This document shows positions 12,501 to 19,017 of a DNA stretch of 64,000 bases, in pieces. The stretch's first letter is position 1; every line of letters starts with the position of its first letter. The position numbers were made by a program, and so were the translations under genes. The stretch spans positions 1-64,000 of the forward strand of contig NZ_LGUR01000203.1 in the NCBI RefSeq assembly GCF_001270495.1. The letters run 5' to 3'. The stretch is from Streptomyces viridochromogenes (GTDB taxonomy: Bacteria; Actinomycetota; Actinomycetes; Streptomycetales; Streptomycetaceae). The notes below the pieces were generated by a model. The model was given only the letters and a program-made list of their open reading frames with translations. It had not been told where the DNA came from and did no database searches.

Positions 12501-14300
12501 GTGCTCGAAGTGGGTGCGGTGGTGGGCCAGGGTCGCGGCGACGGCGGGGAGCGGCAACTCCGGCTGTTGATCGAGGGTTTCCAGCAGCCGGCCGGCCTGT
12601 GCCCGCAGGGCGGGGAGGGTCCTGGCGGAGAGCGGGAAGAGTGCTGTCCCGGGGAGGTCCGCGGCCGGCTCCCCCGGTTCCTGGGGCGCTTCCTCCAGCA
12701 CCACATGGGCGTTCGTGCCGCTGATGCCGAAGGCGCTCACGCCGGCGCGCCGCACCCGCTCGGGGTTCCGGGGCCAGGTCCGGGGCTCGCCGATCAGACG
12801 CAGACCGCTGCGCGCCCAGTCGATGTGCCCGGTCGGGGTCCCGGTGTGCGGGGACGCCGGTATGAGTTCGTGGCCGAGGGCCAACACGGTCTTGATGACC
12901 CCGGCGATGCCCGCGGCGGCCTGGGTGTGCCCGATGTTGGACTTGAGGGAGCCGACGCCGAGGGGGCGGTCGGCCGGACGGTCGGGGCCGAAGACCGCGG
13001 CCAGGGCGCCGCCCTCGATGGGGTCGCCCAGCGGGGTGCCGGTGCCGTGCGCCTCGATGTGGTCCAGGTCGTGCGGCTGAAGGCCGGCCACTTCGAGCGC
13101 GGCCCGCAACACCCGTTCCTGGGCGGGGCCGTTGGGGGCGCTGAGGCCCTGACTGCGGCCGTCCTGGTTGATCGCCGACCCCTTGACGACCGCGAGGATC
13201 CGGTCGCCGTCGCGGCGCGCGTCCGCGAGCCGCTTGAGCAGTACGACGCCACAGCCCTCGGCCCACACCACACCGTCCGCGTCGGCCGAGAACGGGCTGC
13301 ACCGCCCGGACGGCGACAGCCCGCGCAGCCTGCTGAACTCGACGTGCCCCCGCGGGGTCACCAGCAGCGTCGCACCGCCCGCCAGCGCGAGGTCGCACTC
13401 GCCGCCCGCCAGGGCCCGCGCCGCCAGATGCAGGGCGACCAGGGAGGACGAGCAGGCGGTGTCGACGGTGACCGCCGGCCCCTGGAGGCCGAGCGTGTAG
13501 GCGATTCGACCGGACGCCACGCTGGACGCGGAGCCGGTGCCGACATGCCCGTCGAGCTGTTCCAGGGCGGCCGAGGCCAGATAGCCGCTGTCGTACAGAC
13601 CGACGTAGACGCCCGTGGAGCTGCCGTTCAGCGTGTCCGGGACGATTCCGGCGCGTTCGATCGCCTCCCAGCTGGTCTGCAGGAGCAGCCGCTGCTGGGG
13701 GTCCATCGCGGCGGCCTCGCGCGGCGAGATCCCGAAGAAGCCGGCGTCGAAGCGGTCGATGCCGGTGAGGTAGCCGCCGCGCAGGGAGTACGCCTTGCCG
13801 GTGGCGTCCGGGTCCGGGTCGTGCAGTCCCCGGGTGTCCCAACGACCCGCCGGGACCTCGGTGATGGCGTCCTCACCGGCGGCCAGGAGCCGCCAGAGCG
13901 CCTCGTGGTTGTCGGCGCCGCCGGGGAGACGACAGGCCATGGAGATGATCGCGATGTCGTCGTCGGCGCGCGTGGGCGTACCGTCCGAGGGCGGAACGGC
14001 CTCCGGCGTGGTCCGCGTGGGTGTCTCGTCGGACACCGCCCGTGCGAGGGCCGCGATGGTGGGGTGGTTGAAGATCAGTGACGGGTCCAGGGGCCGGCCG
14101 GCCGAGGCGGACAGGTCGGCGGCCAGTGTCACCAACTGCCTTGATCCCAGCCCGAATTCGGCGAGGGGCCGGTCCGGGTCGACGGCCAGCGGGTCGAGCC
14201 CGGCCGCCTCCGCGACGGCCGACTCCAGCCAGGCCCGCACGCCTTCCGGAGTGGTGAGCGACGGCTCGCAGAACTGCTTCGGGGACTCGTGCGCAGGCAT
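579..14300 (-). CDS. Modular polyketide synthase, ACP-KS-AT-DH-KR-ACP-KS-AT-DH-KR-ACP-C-FkbH
   Basis: 4573 residues. Approximate domains: ACP 1-95 (FGLGSRQL); KS1 112-535 (Cys near 281 in DTACSSS); AT1 640-930 (GHSQGE, YASH near 833, methylmalonyl-type); DH1 1000-1260; KR1 to ~1690 (GGLGAVG near 1490, Ser/Tyr/Asn present); ACP 1740-1815 (GMDSV); KS2 1845-2270; AT2 2390-2680 (GHSLGE, FASH, specificity unclear); DH2 2755-3010 (full HxxxGxxxxP); KR2 to ~3480 (LDD, B-type); ACP 3520-3590 (GLDSL); condensation domain 3610-4030 (HHAVSD); FkbH 4035-4573 (DGDET at 4239-4243, then a GNAT-like half with SRTNQF). There is no ER, methyltransferase or thioesterase. The adjacent FAAL probably loads the N-terminal ACP. 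Two rounds of extension with KR and DH would give a conjugated or partly reduced chain, passed to the C domain. FkbH enzymes make glyceryl-S-ACP from 1,3-bisphosphoglycerate, so a glyceryl unit is inferred. Start: ATG with GAGGAC upstream. Confidence 0.95.
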   Translation of the reverse strand: MPAHESPKQFCEPSLTTPEGVRAWLESAVAEAAGLDPLAVDPDRPLAEFGLGSRQLVTLAADLSASAGRPLDPSLIFNHPTIAALARAVSDETPTRTTPEAVPPSDGTPTRADDDIAIISMACRLPGGADNHEALWRLLAAGEDAITEVPAGRWDTRGLHDPDPDATGKAYSLRGGYLTGIDRFDAGFFGISPREAAAMDPQQRLLLQTSWEAIERAGIVPDTLNGSSTGVYVGLYDSGYLASAALEQLDGHVGTGSASSVASGRIAYTLGLQGPAVTVDTACSSSLVALHLAARALAGGECDLALAGGATLLVTPRGHVEFSRLRGLSPSGRCSPFSADADGVVWAEGCGVVLLKRLADARRDGDRILAVVKGSAINQDGRSQGLSAPNGPAQERVLRAALEVAGLQPHDLDHIEAHGTGTPLGDPIEGGALAAVFGPDRPADRPLGVGSLKSNIGHTQAAAGIAGVIKTVLALGHELIPASPHTGTPTGHIDWARSGLRLIGEPRTWPRNPERVRRAGVSAFGISGTNAHVVLEEAPQEPGEPAADLPGTALFPLSARTLPALRAQAGRLLETLDQQPELPLPAVAATLAHHRTHFEHRAVVRAGDRDELLAALGALADDRPDPELITGPQHAVTVGRLAFVFPGQGAQWAGMARDLLDRDPVFADELDRCDAALRPFTGWSVPSVLRGDDGAPALDRVDVVQPVLFAVMVSLAAVWRARGVRPDAVVGHSQGEVAAACVAGALSLNDAAAVVALRSQALTELSGTGTMAVVALPHTDVEARLADHGGEIGVAAVNSGRSTVIAGAADAVDALLTDLDRQQIFVRRLDVDYASHSDRVEPVRTTILDELDGVTTCPTSVAWYSTVTAEPVTEELAADYWYTNLREPVRFASTVERMAADGYCYFVELSPHPSLLTALHTIDERLVAVGSLRRDEDGPACLDRATAELHVHGRRIDWRRPVPCTTPADLPTYAWDAQRHWIEPAASATGPGLFDRAAHPLLGVQLQSADRTRWTFRDEWSPATADWLPDHTVFGRTVVSGTTLLELCRAALAVVRPDTPADVCDLLLLAPLTLPGTGTVEVSVEVVTAGAVPEITVHSRPRGQEPTDWTLHATASAAEPAAAPGGEPPTWPETAEPAWPEDTYERLTELGLGYGPAFQGVRQAAATGDGTLLARLTLPPVARDGADPYPVHPALLDAALHVAAALDSSDRRVMLPVAMARCVLPPGGATDLTASVRRTGGSGTDPAPDRAPDLTLDVTLWDADGFPAGRLEGVRLRAVNPADLHSGSENGRHLYEVAWTAAPDKPAEVPDTAWAVRGDGSDPAVMTALRDLRAAGVQVTDEGADTVVRVWPRTAPDTEPAEAAHQLAATAVAELQALIALPPDRAPTRTIWVTRGAIAATDGDRVPDVAQSVLWGLARGARTEHPDLGLTLLDLDGGQPPLLCAAAHADEPELVLRAGELLAPRLVRARPAPSGRPSPIPTDGTVLITGGLGAVGRGIARLLAENGVPRLLLTSRRGTGDPGATDVVAELAALGAEVEIAPCDVADAAAVAELLARIGDESPLRGIVHCAGVLADGVVAELTADRLAQVLRPKVDGAAHLHRLTADRPLDLFLLVSSAAGVVGNAGQANYAAANVFLDQLAHHRQALGLPGVSVSFGAWAGEGLAADHADLERMARLGHRALTPDQGRELTGLALRREAPHLVAWALDLPRLRAAAPTGALWRSLLPAPHPAQAGSRTPADRLARLPEPERAARVLALVREEAAHALGLRSAESVRPDQPLRDLGMDSVTAVDLRNRIGTRIGTKLPATLLFDHPTPTRLAEYLLTGALATTRRTSREVASESVSTPSSDEPVALVAMACRLPGGVSDPEGLWHLVAEGRDAVGPFPAGRWDVESLYDPDPDALGKSYAREGGFLDDIESFDAGFFGITPKEAAAMDPQQRLLLETAWESLERAGIVPADLAGSTTGVYVGMFGSDYLSGTRLDQLDGYVGTGSALSVASGRLAYTLGLNGPALTVDTACSSSLVAVHLAAQALRAGECDLALAGGVTLMVTPQTFVEFSRLRGLSPTGRCRSFSDGADGAIWAEGAGMVVLKRLSEARRDGDRVLAVLRGTAVNQDGRSQGLSAPNGPAQERVIRRALEQSGLRPADIDHVEAHGTGTTLGDPIEANALAEVFGDSRPEGRPLYLGSLKSNVGHAQAASGVLGLIKVVQSLHNESLPRTLHADTPSRHVDWADSGLRLLREETAWPATRERVRRAGVSAFGISGTNAHVIVEEAGSDVQPRAGSAVESDNDSDVASEAAELPSGKHLFVLSGRGEAGLRGQAGALARHLADASAALPDIAHTLARHRSHFERRAAVVAEGRDELRSVLGEFAAGRIPLPPLREEQTGKVAFVYSGHGGQWPGMGLDLLAESEAFREELTRIDEAVQRHVGWSVLNALRAPEEFSPLERTEFLQPTLFAVNAALTAAWRSLGVTPDGVTGHSLGEIAAAYSAGALTLDDAVAVVTGRARTVVPVAGKGGMLSLDLPRPRVEELLVPFTGRLFVAAVNSPHSTAVSGDGDALAELRRSLDEQGVEARPLSTPFASHTPLMAPLRDELLDRVRGIRPTAHPTTPLYSTVLAQPVPGERLDPAYWYANLSEPVRFADTIRRMLDDGYRYFVELSPHPSLGSSVEAVAAQAGTDAVSVGSLGRQRGGRDDLLRRLGELYTAGHTPDWPALFPVGRRVGLPTYAFARERHWLAPAPATATGASPLLGTHVEASDEAGRHIFQGEVDLRDSRFAYLTDHRVTGEVWLPGAAFLDMALEAASAVRERGDDVRLTDVRFLRPLRLDESRPTRLQLVLRPAADGFRHFTIASAPGGARSASWEGHVDGRIAVAPAEPAADPGEPPAALRERCTEQADLPAVYAGLAALGIDYGPAFRGLESGHRTHSSALARLADKPAAGHLLHPAVLDAAFHTAALPGDAPQGRAFVPAGVGRLRHTGVRTTPVWVTCELRSLSGDTATVDLRLYDEEDQLILEAEEFALAALSPLDGALFETRWQSRPTADEPPAPGSWLILADESGIAAELVERLGTSVPHVVARRGDEFTAEGPGHYVLDPSDPQHLARLLDEAFANEPPERVVQLSALDAPAIEDAGTAEEAARLCCLSTLHLVRTIAGRAQGPAPRLFVVVRGSQAAGDSTQVTQPQQALAWGFGLAVAQEHPELRTTLVDLPATDGADALWTQLRHADDERLVALRGTGRLVPRLTRTRPDDAGHGATTPDGVYLITGGLGGLGRVVAERLVRRGARRLALMSRSAPTANAMGWIHGLEERGVTVHLAHADVADRTGLTAALDAVRRALGPITGVVHAAGVLDDATIGNLTDERVLRVLAPKVLGTALLTELTPEAQDFVLFASAAGLLGSAGQSPYSAANAFLDAWAHHLAHADRRALSLDWGAWSGVGMVAESGVREAETGRSGLVAFSAQDGGELLERVLGTARRQLAPMALDWELLALDADAARSRPILADLVTAPTGTPGTDDLVDKVFAASTDTERAVRLEAYVRARVGEVSGGAVQVSATTALKELGLDSLMLVRLRNAFARELGVELPAATVFSAADIRGLAQALSTALPERDTTTPDEPRHLAEVPATELHPVTRDVVRLLRSARPGMPDAAHAVGLAVRLTTPTTRETLTGILTRLTARHAALRTAIVTPAEGGRRLRVDRELPKPPLRWTVVPADAAFEAADRLRELLAAPFDLAAAPLWRFELLDGGDRGQILVYGAHHAVSDLQSLLLVAAEIDTELTGDALGDTVTNRDVHLLIEAQRTDEHTDGSTDTGDWHQAFEGSARLDLTLSRPRPETRSYRAGSVTVPIPDGLMDRISTAASRLVVTPAAFCLGTLTVLLARKRERERFVIAVPVDTRIHADAYDAVGFFGVPVPFPAEAKAGERIEEVLRRTDGRLERVLTKGAMFSDVLPVLARQGLYRANAPLVEVYFNYVRAAGGLSGLEVLPAGTGYSDLDLMITLTPDAGRIRLDHNLDILDAETVTALGEELLSLLAETAEGPPPPTPPGRLALAATFALGNLPLMCETAIAEAIRDGGVTTVAEAPYHHVLASLRDPSGVFADPATTAGAVLLRAADLQRFGPVDDALLAELRTAYPAALRAVAERTRKPLIVGFLPAAQGEDRLLRWERETAAELAEVPGIAVLGPDDWTRHHPVGERFDERTERLAHLPFTAPFQAAVALRLAEAVRAVRRPAPKVIAIDGDETLWGGVAGEVGPDAADLTGPRALLARRLLQWRAAGALLVLVSNNDEDTVRAVLDRPDSPLKAEHFSVVSAAWGPKPARLADAARTLDLGLDSFLFLDDNPAEIARMRAALPQVLSVTCPSPAELPRFLGRLWPLVPAAATAEDGLRARFYEQERERDAVREQAGFEEFLEQLDLLVDVRALSDADVRRAEQLVSRTNQFTLRARSADGGDVARWREHGEIWTATARDRFGDYGQIGLLALRREGDRLDVLAWLMSCRALGRGVEERLLQWLADRAEELDCAKVRLTAERTPRNTPARRLLAALGGGDQDDDRLETVLTPEQLRKFRSWRQQ

Positions 14301-14439
14301 CTAGACAGGTGTCCTCGTGGATTCGGGCAGCGGCGGTGGCCGTACGGCGGGGCGGGCAGGGCTCGCTCGGGTGGTACGGCCGACAGGGCCTACGCGGCGT
14401 ACGGCGGTTACGTCGGTGTACGACGATCGGTGGGCTGTG

Positions 14440-16173
14440 TCAGCTCAGGGCGGGCGCGGCGATCGCGGCGAGGGTGCCGTCCAGGTAGGCCGCCCGGGTG
14501 GCGTGGCGCTGGATCTTGCCGCTGGACGTCTTGGGGATGGTGCCCGGCTCGACCAGGACGACGTCGGGGACCGACAGGCCGTGGTCCTCGCCGATCCGGC
14601 TGCGGATGACGTCGATGATCTTCTCCGCCTCGGGAGCCGCGTCGGAGGCGATCTCGGCGACGATGACGGCCTGTTCGCCGCCCGCTCCCCCGGCTCCGCC
14701 CTCGATGGAGAAGGCGGCGGTGCAGCCGGGGCGCAGGGCCGGGTGGGCCATTTCGGCGGTCAGTTCCAGGTCCTGCGGGTAGTGGTTGCGTCCGTCGATG
14801 ACGATGAGGTCCTTGAGGCGGCCGGTGACGAAGAGTTCGCCGTCGCGCAGGAATCCGAGGTCGCCGGTGCGCAGGAAGCGGCCCTCGTGGCCGGTCAGGG
14901 TGGCGCGGAAGGTCTCGCGGGTGGCGAGGGCGTTGCGCCAGTAGCCCTTGGCGACGCTCGCGCCGCGCACCCAGATCTCGCCGACCTCGCCCTCGGGCAG
15001 TTCCTCGTGCCGCTGGGGGTCGGCGATGACGACGGTGACCTGGTGACCGGGGCGGCCGCAGCTGACGGCCGCGGCGTCGGTCTGGCCGGCGTGCGGGCCG
15101 GTTTCGGAGGGCTGGAGGAGGGTGGGCGGGGTGTGGGCCGTGCTGCCGGTGACCATCAGGGTGGACTCGGCCAGGCCGTAGCAGGGGTGGTGCGCCTCGT
15201 CGCGGAAGCCGGCCGGGGCGAAGGTCTCGGTGAAGCGCCGGAGGGTGGCGGCCCGGACCGGTTCCGCGCCGTTGACGGCGACCTTCCAGCTGCTGAGGTC
15301 GAGGCCGTCGAGCAGCGCGGGGCCGGCGTGCTTGAGGCAGAGTTCGTACGCGAAGTTGGGGCCGCCGCTGGTGTGCGGGCGATAGCGGCTGATCGCGGTC
15401 AGCCAGCGCTGGGGCCGTTGCAGGAAGTGCAGCGGCGAGAAGAGCGTGGCGGTGACACCGAGGTAGACCGTGTTGAGGACGGGACCTATGAGGCCCATGT
15501 CGTGGTAGACGGGCAGCCAGCTGACGAACATCTCATGGCCGTACTCCTCGATGGTGTCCGGCGTGTGGCCCATGGAATCGGTGAGGATCCGCTCGTTGTC
15601 GAGCAGGTTTTTGTGGGTGACCATCACGCCGCGCGGTGCGGCGGTGGAGCCGGAGGTGTACTGGAGGAAGGCGACCGAGTCGGCGGTGAGGTCGGGCTCG
15701 CGCCAGGCGGCGGCCGCCTCGTCGGGTATGTCCTCGGTGGCGACGCAGGTGATGTCGGCGAGTTCGGGCAGGTGCTCCACCATGCCGGACAGGGCCGTGA
15801 CGGCCTCGCGGCCGCCCAGGATCACCTTGGCGTCGGCGTCGGCGATGAGCCGCCGCATCCGGGTCAGGGCACGGTGGTTCCGCGTGCGGCCCTGCGGCGG
15901 GACGCCCGGCACGGCGACGACACCGGCCGCGAGGCAGCCCAGGTAGCCGCTGACGAACTCAAGGCCGGGCGGGTACAGCAGCATGGCCCGGGCGCCGGTC
16001 AGGCCGCGCTCCTGGAGCCGGGCGGCGATGGCACGGGAGCGGTCGGCGAGGCGGCCGTAGGAGATCTCCTGGATCTCGCCGTCGCAGTCGCCGGTGACCA
16101 GGTAGCGATAGGCGGTTCGGTCGGGGTGGTGGGCGGCGTGCTGGGTCAGCAGATCGACCAGGGATCGAACCAT
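14440..16173 (-). CDS. Fatty acyl-AMP ligase (FAAL), starter-unit activation
   Basis: 577 residues from the chosen ATG, which has AGGTGAG upstream; the frame stays open 60 nt further but without a better SD. ANL-superfamily motifs are complete: YTSGSTAAPRG (phosphate loop), SWLPVYHDMGLIGP (typical of FAALs), VNGAEPV, CYGLAEST, LRTGDLGF and a C-terminal PKTSSGKIQRH with the adenylation lysine. Length matches free-standing FAALs. FAALs adenylate a free fatty acid and pass it to a carrier protein rather than to CoA. The PKS begins 139 nt downstream on the same strand with an N-terminal ACP, so this is the loading enzyme. First gene of the operon; a palindrome-rich segment upstream probably carries its promoter. 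Chain length cannot be read from the sequence by eye. Confidence 0.93.
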   Translation of the reverse strand: MVRSLVDLLTQHAAHHPDRTAYRYLVTGDCDGEIQEISYGRLADRSRAIAARLQERGLTGARAMLLYPPGLEFVSGYLGCLAAGVVAVPGVPPQGRTRNHRALTRMRRLIADADAKVILGGREAVTALSGMVEHLPELADITCVATEDIPDEAAAAWREPDLTADSVAFLQYTSGSTAAPRGVMVTHKNLLDNERILTDSMGHTPDTIEEYGHEMFVSWLPVYHDMGLIGPVLNTVYLGVTATLFSPLHFLQRPQRWLTAISRYRPHTSGGPNFAYELCLKHAGPALLDGLDLSSWKVAVNGAEPVRAATLRRFTETFAPAGFRDEAHHPCYGLAESTLMVTGSTAHTPPTLLQPSETGPHAGQTDAAAVSCGRPGHQVTVVIADPQRHEELPEGEVGEIWVRGASVAKGYWRNALATRETFRATLTGHEGRFLRTGDLGFLRDGELFVTGRLKDLIVIDGRNHYPQDLELTAEMAHPALRPGCTAAFSIEGGAGGAGGEQAVIVAEIASDAAPEAEKIIDVIRSRIGEDHGLSVPDVVLVEPGTIPKTSSGKIQRHATRAAYLDGTLAAIAAPALS

Positions 16174-16338
16174 GTCGCGAGTCTCACCTGTCTGGATCGG
16201 TGGGCGAGGAACTGGAGTTCGAGGGGCGCGCACTGGACGCGCGCAGACACCTCGGTCGGCCCGGCCCCCTTGCCGGACCTGCCGTCTCTACGACCCGCCG
16301 AGGAGCGGCGACAGTGATCCGCTCACCCCTCGCGTCCC

Positions 16339-16405
16339 CCGTTCGGCATTGCTACCGGCGAGTAGCACCATAGCAACTCCGTTCGGTCCGACGGGCCGAA
16401 CGGAG
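16339..16405. promoter_or_regulatory. Palindrome cluster upstream of the FAAL-PKS operon
   Basis: Two perfect inverted repeats lie close together: TGCTAC at 16350-16355 with GTAGCA at 16362-16367 (6-nt centre), and CTCCGTTCGG at 16377-16386 with CCGAACGGAG at 16396-16405 (9-nt centre). A further CCGTTCGG copy sits at 16339-16346. On the minus strand TATGGT between the two palindromes could be a -10 hexamer; I see no good -35. The region is ~170-230 nt before the FAAL start. Together with the terminator at 16486-16518 it accounts for the otherwise gene-free stretch 16174-16537. Operator function is inferred. Confidence 0.5.
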
Positions 16406-16485
16406 GTAAACCCTACGTGTCACAAGGCGGTTCGCGCAGTGAAGTATGCCGCACCCGGTCCGCCACCGGCCCTGAACAGGCCAAA

Positions 16486-16518
16486 GCCCGGACGCCGTGA
16501 ACTTCCCGGCGTCCGGGC
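16486..16518 (-). terminator. Intrinsic-type terminator of the 78-residue gene
   Basis: Perfect 11-bp stem (GCCCGGACGCC / GGCGTCCGGGC) with an 11-nt loop, 19 nt past the stop of the minus-strand small gene. It is followed on that strand by TTTGG. The T run is short, as is common in Streptomyces. Confidence 0.7.
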
Positions 16519-16537
16519 CGTGCGGGCGGCCGCTCGG

Positions 16538-16774
16538 TCAGCCGCCGTTGAGTCGCCTGCGCAGCAGCGTCTTGCCCAGTTCGGCGCCCTTGCGGCTGTC
16601 CGCCTGCGCCTTGCGGAACAGATCGGCCACCTCGGTGTCCTTGCCGCGCTCCGCGTCCTCGATGTAGCCCTCCAGCCGCAGCGCGTTGCTCAGGCACGCC
16701 TCCACATACCAGATCAGGTTGTAGTCCTTGTCCTGCGTACCGGTCACGCCACCGGTCTCGGTGCCACTGGTCAT
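16538..16774 (-). CDS. Small conserved actinobacterial protein (78 aa), function unknown
   Basis: The ATG is chosen for its strong SD (GGAGGAGG, six nt spacing); a longer reading to 16849 adds only an Arg-rich out-of-character lead. The product is soluble and highly charged, with predicted helices around DYNLIWYVEACLSNALRLEGY and DLFRKAQADSRKGAELGK. There are no membrane segments or known catalytic motifs. I recognise this as a type of short protein often seen in Streptomyces genomes, without a known role. Monocistronic: its own hairpin terminator follows, and the region upstream is shared divergently with cvnA. Confidence 0.7.
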   Translation of the reverse strand: MTSGTETGGVTGTQDKDYNLIWYVEACLSNALRLEGYIEDAERGKDTEVADLFRKAQADSRKGAELGKTLLRRRLNGG

Positions 16775-16894
16775 TTCGGGCCTCCTCCGGCGTTGTCGTT
16801 CCTGGCCTCGCCGAGTACCCGCCGTCCGACCCGGCACACACCGCACCACCGGGGACAGACATGCACCCCAACGTCCCTATCTTGTATGGCAATT

Positions 16895-16973
16895 CAGACT
16901 GTCTGCACAGAAGTAAGCAGAGCCCGGACAGTTTCGAAATGAAGTATCGATCGACCGTGCGAGATCGGTCGAT
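16895..16973. promoter_or_regulatory. Inverted repeats in the divergent region before cvnA
   Basis: The gene-free 16775-17068 stretch (294 nt) is noticeably less GC-rich than its surroundings. It contains the palindrome CAGACTGTCTG (16895-16905) and a perfect 8-bp inverted repeat ATCGACCG (16950-16957) / CGGTCGAT (16966-16973) with an 8-nt centre, about 95 nt before the cvnA start. It probably includes the promoters for both flanking genes. Binding proteins are unknown. Confidence 0.35.
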
Positions 16974-17068
16974 GACGGTGTGTACTGTGCTCCGAGCGCC
17001 TCGCCCCACGGCCGTGGAACCAGCCCTGACCACCCGCCCGCGAACCGACCTTCTGGGAAACCGACTCG

Positions 17069-18598
17069 ATGATCGAACTACCGGACCTGGCGACCGGCGG
17101 TCTCGCCGTCGGCATGCTGTCCGCACTCGCCCTGGGTGGCGGACTGCTGCGCGCACAGCGACAACAGGCCAAGCAGCGGGCCGAGATCGACGCGCTGCGA
17201 CGTCGGCTCAAGGGCGTGCTCCCGACGTTCACCGCCGAGGTGGAGCACCTGGCGCACCAGCGCGTTCCCGCCGCCGCCCGGCAGCTGACGCATCCCCACG
17301 TCGCCGTGCCGGGGCCGCTGCATCCGCAGACCGCGGGATCCGCGCTGGGCCACGCGTTGGAGCAGGTGCTGGGCAAAGTGCGCACCGAACTGGACACGCA
17401 GCGCACACGGATCGACGCGGCAGCGCAGGCCGGCATGCGGGGAGCGACACGCGAGATCCAGGCGGCCCTGTACCGGCTTCAGGACGCCTTACGCCAGCTT
17501 CAACAGAAGTACGACGACCCGGAGTTGGCGCAGACGCTGTTCCAACTGGACCACGAGAACGAGCAGTCGCTGCGGCGGGCGCAGGTCGCCGCCGTGGTGT
17601 GCGGGGCCTGGGTCGGGCTCGCCCGCGAGGAGTCGCACCTGGTGGAGGCGGTGACCGGCGGCCAGGCCCGGCTCGCGGGCTATCACCGCGTCCGGGTCCA
17701 CAACCACCTGGCTGCGGGCACCGGGCTGGTGTCCCACGCCGTGGAACCGGTCGCGATCATCGTCGCCGAACTCCTCGACAACGCCCTGCGGCACTCAGCG
17801 CCGGACACGGACGTCGTGGTCAACCTGGAGCACGTCCATCACGGCGCCTGTGTCACCGTCGACGACGCGGGCCTGGGCATGACCCAGGACGAACGCGCCC
17901 GCGCGCAGCGGTTGGTGGCGGGTTCCGAGCCGATCCTGCTCACCGACCTGGGCGATCCGCCGCGCATGGGGCTGGCCGCGATCGGGCAGCTGACCCGGCA
18001 GTTCGACCTGAGCGTGGATCTGTCGTCGCCGTCGCCCTACGGCGGGGTCCGGGCGGTGCTGCGCGTCGACAGCCATCTGCTCAGCGACATCGACCCGGCC
18101 GAGCGACCGCCCGCGGCGAGCGCGCCGCGCTCCACCCGCACGGCCACCCGGGCCGAGGCGTCCACCGGCTCCGGAGCCGAGCCGTCCACCGCCTCGCACG
18201 GGTACGGGGCCGACCGGGACGACGACGCCTCCGGTGCCGACGCCGACGCCGTGTCCGGGCATCACGCTCCACGCGACGCCGGTGGTCTGCCGCAGCGCCG
18301 GCGCCGTGCCCGGGTGGCCGCCGCGGCGAGGGACGTGCCCGCGGCGCGGCCCGCGACACGCCACCCGGACCGGGCCGCCGCCGCACTGGGCGCGCTCCAG
18401 GCCGGTACCGCCGCGGCCCGGACCACGGCCGGTGAGCCCACCAAGGACGACTCCACCGCCGTACCGGAAGCCGGGCAGGCGGCGCGGCGGCGGCCCGAAG
18501 CCGCGCCGGACGACACCGGTGAGACCGACAAGACCGATAAGACCGATCGGAACGATCACACCCACCAGGACGTCAACGAAGGGGGAACGGCTCGATGA
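17069..18598 (+). CDS. cvnA: Conservon sensor-histidine-kinase-like protein CvnA
   Basis: 509 residues. One N-terminal hydrophobic segment (~8-28) anchors it in the membrane; a coiled-coil-like helical region follows (~30-180), with LDHENEQSLRRAQ at the position of a phospho-acceptor box. A HATPase_c domain follows with an N box near 233 (AELLDNALRHSA), DDAGLG and a G2-like MGLAAIG. From ~345 on, the tail is Ala/Pro/Asp-rich and low in complexity. No response regulator is adjacent, as expected for conservons, where CvnA is thought to work with the CvnB-D proteins as a membrane-linked GTPase signalling complex. Its stop overlaps the start of cvnB (ATGA), so the genes are co-translated. Whether it autophosphorylates cannot be told from sequence. 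Confidence 0.92.
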   Translation: MIELPDLATGGLAVGMLSALALGGGLLRAQRQQAKQRAEIDALRRRLKGVLPTFTAEVEHLAHQRVPAAARQLTHPHVAVPGPLHPQTAGSALGHALEQVLGKVRTELDTQRTRIDAAAQAGMRGATREIQAALYRLQDALRQLQQKYDDPELAQTLFQLDHENEQSLRRAQVAAVVCGAWVGLAREESHLVEAVTGGQARLAGYHRVRVHNHLAAGTGLVSHAVEPVAIIVAELLDNALRHSAPDTDVVVNLEHVHHGACVTVDDAGLGMTQDERARAQRLVAGSEPILLTDLGDPPRMGLAAIGQLTRQFDLSVDLSSPSPYGGVRAVLRVDSHLLSDIDPAERPPAASAPRSTRTATRAEASTGSGAEPSTASHGYGADRDDDASGADADAVSGHHAPRDAGGLPQRRRRARVAAAARDVPAARPATRHPDRAAAALGALQAGTAAARTTAGEPTKDDSTAVPEAGQAARRRPEAAPDDTGETDKTDKTDRNDHTHQDVNEGGTAR

Positions 18599-19017
18599 CC
18601 AGCCGCGATGCGGGAGACACGGCGTGGGTGCTCGAACCGGTCCTGCAGGTGCCGCATGTGGTGGCCGCCGTACTGCTGACGCGGGACGGGCTGGTGACCG
18701 GGTACACGGACGCGCTCACCCGGGCCTCGGCCGAGCGGGTGGCCGCGATCACCAGCACCGTGCAGGGGGCGTGCCGTACGGCGGCTGCCGCGTTCGCCGA
18801 CCGGGACGGGGCCGAGGTGCGGCAGGTCGTCATCGAGTCGGACCACGGCTATGTGCTGATCGTGCCGACGGACCACGGCACCTGCGTGGCCGCTTACGGG
18901 GACGAGGAGGTGCGTCTGGACCTGCTCGCGCACCGGGTGCACTCGCAGGTGGCGAGACTGGGCGAGAAGGCGATGGCCGCCGCGCCCCGGGACGCCGACG
19001 GCGGCGCACCGGTATGA
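18595..19017 (+). CDS. cvnB: Roadblock/LC7-domain protein CvnB
   Basis: 140 residues, the second conservon gene, overlapping cvnA by ATGA. The single domain has the roadblock/LC7 pattern: an N-terminal helix, the hydrophobic strand VVAAVLLTRDGLVTGY, a long helix with RVAAITSTVQGACRTAA and a final strand pair ending VLIVPTDHGTCVAAY. Roadblock proteins bind and regulate small GTPases, here presumably CvnD. Length is normal for CvnB. No membrane segment. Confidence 0.92.
   Translation: MTSRDAGDTAWVLEPVLQVPHVVAAVLLTRDGLVTGYTDALTRASAERVAAITSTVQGACRTAAAAFADRDGAEVRQVVIESDHGYVLIVPTDHGTCVAAYGDEEVRLDLLAHRVHSQVARLGEKAMAAAPRDADGGAPV

Noticed and set aside
14301..14439. Separate promoter between FAAL and PKS genes
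   Set aside because: The 139-nt spacer has repeated GTACGGC strings but no convincing -35/-10 pair, so co-transcription is the simpler reading.
579..16173. Enoylreductase or thioesterase domain in the PKS
   Set aside because: No ER nucleotide motif between DH and KR in either module and no GxSxG hydrolase at the end; the segments there are the structural half of KR and the C-FkbH part.
16861..18435. Long plus-strand frame starting 208 nt before cvnA
   Set aside because: It is a shifted frame over cvnA: low-complexity Arg/Ala/Gly sequence, while the cvnA frame has clear kinase motifs.
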